Origin: Dendrocalamus latiflorus
Taxonomy: Eukaryota > Streptophyta > Magnoliopsida > Poales > Poaceae
Assembly: GCA_017311315.1 (NCBI GenBank)
Contig: CM029664.1
Coordinates: 28,388,554 to 28,452,553, forward strand
Direction: 5' to 3'
Length of the DNA stretch: 64,000 bases
The first letter of the stretch is position 1. The number at the start of each line of letters is the position of its first letter. Positions 54,128 through 64,000 of the stretch are shown here, piece after piece. A program made the position numbers and the translations under genes. The notes under the pieces are model-generated. The model was not told the origin of the DNA. It searched no databases and saw only the letters and a program-made list of their open reading frames with translations.

Positions 54128-55744
54128 CACTACCATATAAGAGGATATCATAGATGGTTCTAAAATCTTATCACAGATAATTTCTAAACTGTCTAATTTT
54201 TGTGTCTGTAATAACAGGCGGTTATCACAAACGGTTTTAAAATCTTATCACAGACAGTTTCTGAATCGTCTGATTTGTTGCGTCTATGATAACAGACGGT
54301 TATCACAGACGGTTTATAAGCCATCTGTGATAAGTTACAACATAGACGGTTTGTATGAAGAACCATATGTAAAGTCCTATTATCATAGACGGCTTTTGTC
54401 GTTATGTAATTCTCGATGTAGGATACACCATCGTTATGTATATTAGTATTTTACGAAGTCTTTTAATGTTTATATCACATTGAGTTTGATTATCCATCAC
54501 ATTGACATACCATGTTCTCAACAAATTATCATGTAACTGCTTCTTCTATGTTTTTGCCATGCTTACTAGTAGGGTTCGTAACATTAGAAGATGTGTTTTG
54601 CCATATTTTTGTTGTGTTAGATGAGTAACCTACTCCTTATCTTGTTATGTTGTAATGGTGGATTCTAATATTAATTGAAATGGAATGTGCTGTTGTGTTT
54701 GCTACTGTATTTGTTTATTTTCAAAGTGTATAGCTAATATTTCTTGAGGCTAGCTAAAAACAGAAAAAAAATAGGTATAAAATGAACTATCACTGATGGT
54801 TTTGTGATATAAACCGTCTATGAAGGACTATCATAGATATCTCGAATAAAAAACTATCTGTGATACTCGCATATCACAGGCAATTCTATCTATCAACCAT
54901 CTGTGATGCGAAAGTATTATAGACGGTTCTATATACCAACCGTCTGTGATACTCGCCCATCACAGACGAATCGTCTGTGATGTGTGAGTATCATAGATGG
55001 TTTTTGGTTCGAGCTGTCTGTGATAGTGTTATTTACAGACGGTTCTAGTTATAAACTGTCTGTGTTGTATTTACCACAGACGGTTCACAAACTGTCTGTG
55101 ATAACATCCGATTATCATTGATCTATAAATTCAAACGGTTTTAAAAACCATGTGTGATGACAATTTTGAGCTGTCTATGATGACTGCGGCCTTGTTCTTT
55201 TGGATTTCTGTCTTCTCCAATAGTTGAAATAATCGAGATATTGCTATGACTGTGCCACCTGTCAATCTATATCGCGGGTAAACGGGCGGGACGGGTACGG
55301 GTGAAGCTTATCCATACCCGTGCCCATTTACCTGACGGGTAGAGTGTTCACCCCATTTCCATACCCGTGGGTAAAGAAAATATCCCATATCCGGTTCTAT
55401 TAGGGTATTTACCCACGAATATACGGGTAAATGGGCATAATTGCCATCCCTAGTTGGTAGCTAGAACCGTAAGTGATGCGTGAGTATCACAGACAGTTTT
55501 TGGTTTGAGTCATCTGTGATAGTGTTCTTTATAGACGGTTCTAGTTACAAACTGTTTGTGTTGTATTTATCACAGACGACTCATAAACCATCTGTGGTAA
55601 TCGAATCTCTGATTATCACTGACCCGTAAATTCAGACGGTTTAGAAAACCATATGTGATACAGTTCCGAATCATCTGTGATGACTACGGTCTTGTTCTTT
55701 TGGATTTCTATCTTCTCCAATAGTTGAAATAATCGAGATAGCTT
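54128..55744. mobile_element. CACTA-like element or fragment with arrays of TCACAGACGGTT motifs
   Basis: It starts CACTACCA at 54128 and carries two dozen or so variants of TCACAGACGGTTT and its complement AACCGTCTGTGA, in paired opposite orientation (for example about 54225-54345 and 54880-55120). Such subterminal arrays mark grass CACTA elements. A TAGTG terminus with matching target duplication was not found. A 290-bp block at about 54960-55240 is repeated at 55450-55740. No transposase ORF is present. Confidence 0.6.
55260..55452. mobile_element. hAT-like MITE nested in the CACTA-like array
   Basis: The right end GGGCATAATTGCCATCCCTA is a classic hAT-type terminus. Internal ACGGGTAAATGGGC and TACCCGTGGGTAA words are complementary across the element. 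The left end is diverged and no target duplication was found. Confidence 0.6.
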
Positions 55745-55904
55745 TTTCAAACTGATTTTTTAAATTTTTTTTGTGACTAAAATTATATGTGCCATTCATG
55801 CTAACATCCCCACCATCCACTGTTATTTTTAAAAACACAAATAAAAATCATCAATCAACTATAGCAAAAAATAACATATCGCACCTGTTACACGGCACAC
55901 ACTT

Positions 55905-57267
55905 CACTTGGAGTGCATGCTCCACCCGAGCGACCAGGCGGACCGCGCGATTACTCGCGATGCCCACGGGTTGGTCGCGTTTCAGTTGCTGCGAACTGTT
56001 ACAACCAGAAAATAAAGTAACCAATGTACAGACACCTTTACTGTATAGACATCTATTCATGTAAATGCACCTTCTTTGCCACTCCCTCATCATCTATATA
56101 TTCTCATGTACATGTACAGAATAAAAGTAATCATCAATTCATTTCAATCACTTGTTCCCTCTTGCAATACGTTATCAGCACACATACACGCAAGTGAAAA
56201 AAAAAGCACAGCAAGAAAAGGTGAGAACCACCATCATGCATCCTCTCCCAGTAATCATCCATCACGATAAACTTGGCGGAGAGCGCGGCCGCCTCCACCG
56301 CGCCCAACGGTGCCGCCTCCGCCTCTGTCCCCACGGTGGCGCGGTCCGAGTCCGATGCCGGCGTGGCCTAGCGCACGGCGCACGGCCGGCTCAGTCTGGC
56401 GCGGCCCGGCCGGCGCACAGCGCGGCCCGGTCGACGCCCGAGGCGGCTCAGTCCGGCGAGGCCCCACAAGTCTAGGCACACAACGGTAGCATCGTCGCCC
56501 TTGCCTGCGGGCGGTCGTGCGTGCGTGTGCCATCCACGACTGCATCCGTTCCGCGGCACGCACTTCACCTGGCTTGCAAGTCGAAGCCAGCGCGGCGTCC
56601 CCCCGCCGAGCGGCGAGCGCCATGGCCAATCCTTACGACCCCAAGCAACCGCGTGTGCCGTGCGCGCGAGGCCCGACTTACACGCCGACTCCACGCCCGT
56701 TTGTAACGTGCCGCCAGCGCGGCCGGATGGTCGGATGCTCGCGCAAGCCACCGCGGCGCACGCACCATTGCCTCGCCTCGCGGCATGCCGTCGTGCAGCG
56801 CGCCCGGCTCGTGTAAATTTAGTGGAGAAAAAGTTGAAGCAGTGAGATTACATTGCCTACTGGACTGGCAGGCGGCCGCCCAACAGCTGATGGGCATAGG
56901 TGGAACAATCCCATGATCGACATGAGCCAGCAAATCGAATTTATATTGAGAAGATAGCCTATGAATCGAATTTATATAATGAAGATAGCACATGTTTCTC
57001 CAGAGAGAGGGAAGAAGAAGACGACGTCTTAAGGGAAGACTTTTATAATTCATTACTTCTTTAATATATACTTTTCATTCGTTCTTGCTTAACAAGATAG
57101 CATATGTAGTAGTTTTTATATAAAAAATTATCTAAAGTAATATGTAGCTCAGGGTCGCTATGTGCTACCCAACCTTGCTGAAAAGGCTTAATCTGGGAGC
57201 TTGAATTGCATTTAATGGACTTCAAATGCTCCACACTGTACCGTATCTAAGGGTATCGACGTAGAAT
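55905..57267. repeat. Segmental duplication, copy 2
   Basis: Counterpart of 52215-54127 without the hAT insertion. It contains extra sequence at about 55998-56455 with an LTR-like TGTTACAACC start, a TTGCAATACGTTATCAGCAC word (a possible copia PBS junction) and a short GC-rich minus-strand stretch encoding VEAAALSAKFIVMDDYWERM, which might be a captured exon. Confidence 0.7.
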
Positions 57268-57269
57268 AA

Positions 57270-57551
57270 GGGCATCTCCAATGGTTATAGTTAGCAACTA
57301 ACTATAAGACTTCCACATCATCTATATAGTACACACTAAAACTAGCATTCTAAAGAACTATCTATAAGAATAGCTATTTGATGCTTACATGCACACACAG
57401 AATTTATTGAGGCTGCCTCGTTTAGCGTTATAGACTAGTGCTTAAGGAAGAGCTGGCTTGATTTTTTTTGCATACTCTCTTTCCTCCACATAGGATATAT
57501 GCTGATGTGTACATGCATATAGATAGCTAACTCAGACCATTGGAGATGCCC
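57270..57551. mobile_element. Tourist-type (PIF/Harbinger) MITE, 282 bp
   Basis: The ends GGGCATCTCCAATGGT and ACCATTGGAGATGCCC are perfect inverted repeats, flanked by TAA (57267-57269 and 57552-57554). It sits at the very end of duplication copy 2 and is absent from copy 1. Confidence 0.92.
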
Positions 57552-57554
57552 TAA

Positions 57555-58381
57555 GAGGTGATGTGGAGAAGAGTTCTAGAATAGAGGGAGGAAAGTTGTA
57601 TCTTGCATGCATGAGATACACGTTTCTCACAAGGACCAAGACACTGAGTTACAGCATAACATTGTATTGGGAGAGAGAGTTGTATCTAAATCTTGCTTTT
57701 TGCGTGGGACAGAGAGAATGTGGGAGGATGGGAGAAGAGAATATTTATTGTTTAGGTCCATTTGTAGATACTTTTTTTTGAAACAGTAGGACCAAGCCTG
57801 TTCGACTGATTATATATTAATATATACGAGAAAAAAATATGTACAAGAGAAAATGAGAAAGGGAATTTACAGAATAGTAAATTCAGAAGGAAAGAAACTA
57901 TCAAATCACTCTTGAATTTGGGGGAAGTACTCTTTTCTTTGCCCTACGGATAACCATGGCAAATTCAAACTTCAACTTTTGCTTCCAACTACCATGTGAA
58001 GGCATTCGAGAGCATTAGATAAGATTTTGTTGTATATTATTGTGGTATCTCCCACATTCTCTCTCCCTCACAAAAATGATGCATGCGTGCTAAATGATGT
58101 GGTTTGAATGGTTTAGGCCATGGGGGTTATTTGCCCTAGTTTTGATAGTCGGGTATTAATTGGTTTCGTAGTTAAGGATGAAAACTGAACTTTTTTGTGA
58201 TAGTTAAAGAGGTAATATGAGCTTTTTCTTATTGACAAATGACAACACAGAATAGAGCGAACACCAAACCCTAACTTGCCAGCTAGAGAGAGGAAGATGC
58301 CAAACAAGAGGAAGCAGCATCCCACCCATGTGGTGGAGTCAGTACTCAGGTTCTCCAAGCTAGTGTACGTAGTAGTGGAGC
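57555..58381. other. Spacer, no gene seen
   Basis: Contains AG-rich stretches (GGGAGAGAGAG, ACAGAGAGAATGTGGGAGGATGGG near 57670-57740) and AT-rich sequence. The short ORFs are unsupported. Confidence 0.35.
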
Positions 58382-59302
58382 TGTTATGAATGTGGACAAT
58401 ATTTTAATTCCAAATTTTAGTAGGAGATAAACACAATAAACTAGTGATGCAAAGCTTATTACTAACAGCAGGCTATTCATCATATTTCAGGATATACTCA
58501 AGAAAATACAGAAACAAAGTCGAACATGCGCTCGAACGACTTACTTGTTAGCCTGATGAAGAACAGGAAGCCGCGCAGGCTTGACGCAGTGCAGAACGTA
58601 GATGTTGCAGTTCAATGAGCAGTCGCGCAGATGCGCTGCCCAGAAACCTTATTGCCGCCCCGTGCAGGTACTCTCTCCGGCAACAGTTCAGAGATAGCCG
58701 CTCTCCCTCCTTCCAGGTGCACGCCAGGAAGAAAGGTCGATGAGATTCAGACAGCACAGCACAACAGCACAACAGAGCAGAAAGTAGGGGAAGAATGGAG
58801 GTGCAAAATTCTCTATTTTACACTCTGGACGTCTCCAGGCATATATAGACAGACTGATAACTGACATGATTAGAACAGCCATTTACCCACTGGTAACTGA
58901 CACATTCAACCAGCCATTTATCCATTAGTAACTGTCTATCATCAAAACCCCAATAAAGCCTCAAATTCAAATGTTTGAATCTCATTCAAACAAAGAGAGT
59001 GAGGTGCAGGGTTCAGCAAAAATAAAGATGGACTTGGTCTGCCAAGTGGCGTGCCACGTCACGGCACGGTCGCAAGTCACGCGATTTTCACGCGAAAATA
59101 CACAAATACGCGCGCGCGTGTGCGTGCGCGTTTGTGTGACTAGACAGAACCATCCTCATACCATTTCTTTCCATATTCAAGGAGTGGTGAGGACTCCACC
59201 TTATAAATCGATCTTCCTCACCTTTCCTTAGCAATATGGTACTAAACCATGCATGTTTTGGAATTAAGGAAATATGCCATAAAAATGGGCCAATTTCTAA
59301 CA
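58382..59302 (-). repeat. 3' LTR of the copia element, 921 bp
   Basis: The minus strand begins TGTTAGAAATTGGCCC directly after the purine tract and ends CATTCATAACA. Confidence 0.88.
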
Positions 59303-59862
59303 ATCCCCCACCAATTCCAAAGCAAGAAGTAAACAGATGACAAAGATATTGTATTGAAGTACTGTTAACATACCAGTCTTTTAGTGTAAGTCCCGTACGG
59401 GTTGAACTTGCAGCTAGAATGACAAGATTCATCTTCTCACAGCTGATGAATGGACTATGCGTTGAATTCATAGCTTTTCGTGATCAGATTTCGCTTGAAA
59501 TCTCAACTGGTACTAGGCTGTCAATGAACCACGCCTAAACAGAGCGTTATATGGTCATGCTCCCTTATTTGCTCATGAGCTTTCTAGAGAATGCCCCGTT
59601 CTCGTGAACTGCGACCACACAGTTAAGCTCAAGTAGGTGTATTCTTTCTAGGTATCCTGCAGGCTAATACATTTTCCTTATTTGGACAACAGAATACATT
59701 AAGGCTTTATGCCAACCTTTCATACAGTTGAAAGTACATTGTTTATTAGGACATGGGTACAATAAATATGTACTCTCTTGTTACAACATCATTTTGTTTT
59801 TCCCATTGCCTAAGTCACGGGATCTCTGATCAAGAAGGTATGGGTTACCATTGTGATGTAAC

Positions 59863-62800
59863 TTAAATGGGCCTCATTCCCATGTCCATAGATGCAACGG
59901 AAATCGCTTTCCATGCTAACCCCTTTGGAAAAGGGCCTGCCAGATTTTTCTCATTGTGAATATAGTTCACAGCAATCACTCCGGAGTTTCGCAGTTTTCT
60001 GACAGATTTAAACCTACGCTTCACATGTCTAGAGGACTTCATATTATCCTTTGTACTTGTGATTTTGGCTAACACTGTTTGATTATCACAGTACATTAGG
60101 ATTGCAGGTATTAGTTTCTCAACTAATGGCAAGTCTAATAGAAACTCTCTCAACCATTTAGCCTCAACTGTGGCTGTGTCAAGTGCTACAAGTTCTGCTT
60201 CGATGGTTGACCTCGTCAATATGGTCTGTTTGCAGGATCTCCATGAAACTGCAGCACCAGCTAAAGTGAATACATAACCACTTGTAGCTTTGATCTCATC
60301 CGCATCAGATATCCAATTAGAGTCATTGTATCCTTCTAATACAGAAGGGTGTCCAGTATAATGTATTCCAAAAGATGTTGTGCCTCTCAAGTAGCGCAAC
60401 ACTCTTTCAAATGCCTCCCAGTGATCATCTCATAGGTTAGACGTAAACCGACTTAATTTGCTCACAGCAAATGAAATGTCAGGTCTTGTGGCACTAGCTA
60501 AATACATAAGTGACCCAATAATTTGTGAATATCTTAATTGATCTTTTCCTAACCCTTGGTTCTTTCGAAGCTTAATGCTAGCATCATAGGGTGTTGGTGA
60601 AACTTTATAGTTTTCAAAACCAAACCGGCTCAATATTTTCTCAGCATAATGGGATTGATTCAAAGTAATCCCGTCCTTGCTTTTGATCAATTTAATATTC
60701 AGAATGACATCTGCCTCTCCCAAGTCTTTCATATCAAAACACCGAGATAAGAAAGGTTTGACCTCGTCAATTACGGCAGAGTTTGTTCCAAATATAAGTA
60801 TGTCATCTACATACAGACATAAGATAACTCCTTGACCCCCACCATAACGATAATACACACATTTATCAGCTTCATTCACAACAAAGCCAGCGGATGTCAA
60901 TGTTGTGTCAAACTTCTCGTGCCATTGTTTAGGTGCTTGTTTTAGGTCATACAAAGATTTCAATAATCTGCATACTTTATTTTCCTGTCCAGAAATCACA
61001 AAACCATCCGGTTGATCCATATAGATTTCTTCCTCCAACTCTCCATTAAGGAAAGCCGTCTTCACGTCCATTTGATGAACATGTAGACCATAGGAAGATG
61101 CTAACGCAAGGAGCACTCTGATGGTAGTTAGTTTGGCGACAAGAGAATAGGCATCAAAGAAATCTTCTCCCTCTCTCTGGGTGTAACTCTTGGCCATAAG
61201 CCTTGCCTTGTACTTCTTAATAGTTCCATCAGGCCTTAGTTCCTTTTTAAAGATTCACTGACATCCTACAGGTTTACACCCGATAGGACGATCTGTGATC
61301 TCCCAAGTCCCATTAGCCATGATAGAGTCCATCTCGCTATGGACTGCCTCTTTCCAATACTCAGTATCAGGAGATGCATAAGCCTCCGAAAGAGTCTTTG
61401 GCACATCATCCACGAGGTATACAATAAAGTCGTCACCAAAGGTTTTCTCAACCCTTTGTCTCTTGCTCCTACGAGGAGCTTCTGCGACTAGATTGTTATC
61501 CTCTTCAGGGATATCACATATTGGTTCAGAAATGGTGGGAAGTTCAGAAGTTTGATTATTCTCACTTTCAATATTATCGGTTTGAATATTCTCTGTTTGT
61601 GAAGTACTGCCTGTTGTTCTCATAGGAAAGATATTCTCAAAGAATGAAGAATCTCTAGACTCCATTATTGTATTAGCAATAATCTCAGGAGTTTCTGATT
61701 TAACTACTAAAAATCTATAGGCCGTGCTATTTTGAGCATATCCTAAAAAAATACAATCAACTGTTTTTGGTCCAAGTTTTCTCTTTTTCTGCAATGGTAT
61801 ATTGACTTTTGCCAAACACCCCCAAGTTCGCAGAAAATTAACATTAGGTTTCCTCCCCTTCCATCCCTCATACGGAGTAATCTCACTCTTTTTAGTGATT
61901 ACTCTGTTTAGGACGAAAGTTGCTGTTAGAATAGCTTCCCCCCACCATACCTTAGGCATACCAGCACTCTCTAACATGGCATTAACCAAATCTGTTAGTA
62001 TCCGGTTTTTCCTCTCAGCTACCCCATTTGATTGGGGTGAATATGGTGGTGTAAATTCATGGACTATTCCATGCTCAGAACAGAATTGGGAGAATTCATA
62101 AGAGACATACTCTCCTCCACGATCAGACCTTAATCTTTTTATTTTCTTCTCTAGTTGGTTCTCAACCTCGGCCTTATAAATTTTAAAGTAGTTTAAAGCT
62201 TCATCCTTAGTTTTCAGCAAATACACATAGTAGTAGCGTGTTGCATCATCAATAAAAGTTAGAAAATATCTTTTGCCTCCTTTTGTCAATAATTCGTTCA
62301 TTTCACACAAATCTGAATGAATAAGATCTAAAGGTGCCAAGTTCTTTTCATCCTCTAATCCCTTAAAGGGCTTTCGAGGTTGCTTTGCTTGCACACATGA
62401 CTGGCACTTTGATCCTTTGACAATTTCATATTTTGGAATTAAATCTAATCTGGACATTCTAGCAATACTATCAAAACCAATATGACAGAAACGAGAATGG
62501 CAAATATTTGCCTCACATTTATTTGAACCAGTTGCAACATTCAGATTATAACAAGACTCTAAAATACTTAGGCGGAACAAGCCTCCGCTCTCATAGCCTT
62601 TACCAACAAATTTCCCGAACTTAGACATTACAATTTTGTTTAACTCAAAAACTTGCTTATAACTATCCCTGCATAGGAGAGAACCACTAGCGAGGTTCTT
62701 CTTTAATATAGGAGCATGCTGCACGTTCTTCAAGTGGACAATCTTCCCTGAAGTAAGCTTCAGATCCATCGTGCCAACACCAAGAACAGAAGCATGCGAC

Positions 62801-63778
62801 CCGTTTCCCATTAGGACGGAGGGAGCCCTTGCTGCCTGATAAGAAGAAAACAAGAAAATAATATAACATACGTGAACATTAGCTTCAGTATCAACCAACC
62901 AATCAGTGGATTGACAAGCTGAAAAGACAACAGGTGAATTACCATACCCTCCTGAAGTCGAGGCCTCGCCTATGGTCACGTTAACAACCTTCTTCTTAGG
63001 CTGTTCACCATCTCTGATTTTGCGGAAACGACAGTCCTTCACCATATGACCGTCTTTTTCGCACACAAAGCAGGTGATGTCCTTCAAATCCTTTTTCTCA
63101 ATTTTCTTCTTAAAGCTAGTTGTCTTGTTCGGTTTGTTGGTTTTGTACTTCTTAACAACAATCTTTTTCTGTATGACATTTGCATTGTTCTGGCCAGATG
63201 TGTTATGTGCATCTTTTGCTCTTGCTTTTTCTTCCACATCGAGGGCTGCAATGAGATTCTCAACAGAAATCTCTTCCCTCTTATGTTTCAAGCTAGTGGC
63301 AAAATCCCATCAAGAGGCATAGAGTTTAGCAACAATGCCCGCAGCCACAAACTTCGGAGGCAACACACAGCCCAGGTGCGCAATCTCATCGACTAGTAGC
63401 TGGAGGTCATGAGCTTGTCCCACTATGGATTTAGCCTCATCCATGCTAAAGTCAAAAAAATTGCTCACATATGTAGAGCCAGCGACCTGCCTCTGCCTCT
63501 GCATATTTGTTCTCTAGTGCATCCCACAACTCTGTGGCGGATTTGTAGTCCATGTACACATCATAGAGCTGATCTGCCAGAACAGTCAGAATGCAACCAA
63601 GTGCAGTATTGTTCGCATTTTCAAACTGCACGTACTGCTCAATCATAAATGGATACTGCGGGTGGATAACCCACCACAGCCCCAAAGACATGAGCCAAAT
63701 TTTGGCTCTAGTCTGCCATCTACGGAAGTTCTGACCAAATAATCTCTCAGGTTTCATCGCATCAGAAGCACTAGCCAT
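59863..63778 (-). pseudogene. Copia Gag-Pol polyprotein gene with one frameshift and three in-frame TGA stops
   Basis: It starts MASASDAMKPERLFGQNF at 63778. A frameshift near 63500 moves Gag into the frame used downstream. TGA codons then occur near 63310, 61256 and 60430; the first two fall where relatives have Trp. Domains in order are: zinc knuckle CFVCEKDGHMVKDC; protease WLVDTEANVHVC; pre-integrase H...CQSC; integrase with HSDLCEM, RSDRGGEY and NGVAERKN supplying the D,D,E residues; reverse transcriptase with VKTAFLNGELEEEIYMDQPD and CLYVDDILIFG; RNase H with EAELVALDTATVEAKWL and YCDNQTVLAK. The protease triad has Glu in place of Gly. The polyprotein would otherwise encode every retrotransposition activity. 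Confidence 0.93.
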
Positions 63779-63817
63779 TGCTGTATTGCAACAAAATTCA
63801 CAATAAGGTTTCTGGAT

Positions 63818-64000
63818 TGTTATGAATGTGGGCAATATTTTAATTCTAAATTTTAGTAGGAGATAAACACAATAAACTAGTGATGCAAAGCTTACTACTA
63901 ACAGCAGGCTACTCATCATATTTCAGGATATACTCAAGAAAATACAGAAACAAAGTCGAACGTGCGCTCGAACGACTTACTTGTTAGCCTGATGAAGAAC
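63818..64000 (-). repeat. 5' LTR of the copia element, partial
   Basis: It starts TGTTATGAATGTGGGC on the plus strand and matches 58382-58564 at 178 of 183 positions. It is cut by the window end. Confidence 0.93.

Larger units (their letters stand above)
58382..64000 (-). mobile_element. Ty1/copia retrotransposon, nearly complete, inactivated; 5' LTR runs off the window
   Basis: On the minus strand the order is 5' LTR (from beyond 64000 to 63818), gag-pol (63778-59863), purine tract GGTGGGGGAT, then 3' LTR (59302-58382). The pol order protease, integrase, reverse transcriptase, RNase H defines Ty1/copia. Only 183 bases of the 5' LTR are visible; they differ from the 3' LTR at five sites, all transitions, so the insertion is fairly recent. 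The left flank is GGAGC; the matching duplication lies off the window. Confidence 0.93.

Overview
The window is nuclear DNA from a grass (Poaceae); I cannot name the species. The evidence is a GC-rich first exon with AT-rich GT-AG introns, abundant Stowaway/Tourist-type MITEs, and nested Ty1/copia and Ty3/gypsy LTR retrotransposons. There are no prokaryotic operons, rRNA genes or convincing tRNA genes. All calls come from reading the sequence; no searches were run.

Layout. 1-4716 is the 5' part (minus orientation) of a Ty3/gypsy-type element with gag and protease but no visible reverse transcriptase or integrase; two tandem-repeat arrays lie where pol would be. 6073-8779 (+) is a three-exon gene for a 569-residue UFD1-domain protein with C-terminal zinc fingers. 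9300-12830 is repeat-rich spacer holding a 1.65-kb non-autonomous LTR element. 12926-26530 (-) is a full-length OSCA/CSC1-type hyperosmolality-gated channel gene: 11 coding exons giving 767 residues, plus a 5' non-coding exon. Its introns hold a 2-kb LTR element and MITEs. The two host genes are convergent.

From about 26.6 kb to the right end I find no host gene I can defend. 26.6-33.7 kb is AT-rich spacer with MITEs and one gypsy-type solo LTR (target duplication GGGCC). 33.7-42.8 kb is nested Ty3-type LTR debris with a copia-type solo LTR inside it (target duplication GTGCG). 42.8-48.7 kb is a decayed copia element with a 2.5-kb solo LTR nested in its leader (target duplication ACCGT). 49-58 kb holds MITEs, a hAT element with a perfect 8-bp target duplication, CACTA-like arrays of palindromic motifs, and a segment present twice. 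58.4-64 kb is a recent but inactivated copia element (minus) whose 5' LTR runs off the window.

The two genes probably act independently: one in ubiquitin/p97-linked protein handling, the other in osmotic or mechanical calcium signalling. The most unusual signals are: a duplicated 3' splice site in the UFD1 gene whose upstream copy would bring in an in-frame stop; a minimal uORF in the OSCA leader; arrays of 9-bp interrupted palindromes shared in form, but not in sequence, by two related solo LTRs, one of the words also occurring in an unrelated non-autonomous element; and a gag-TAG-zinc knuckle-protease element carrying tandem arrays in place of pol. I see no convincing wholly new biochemical system.
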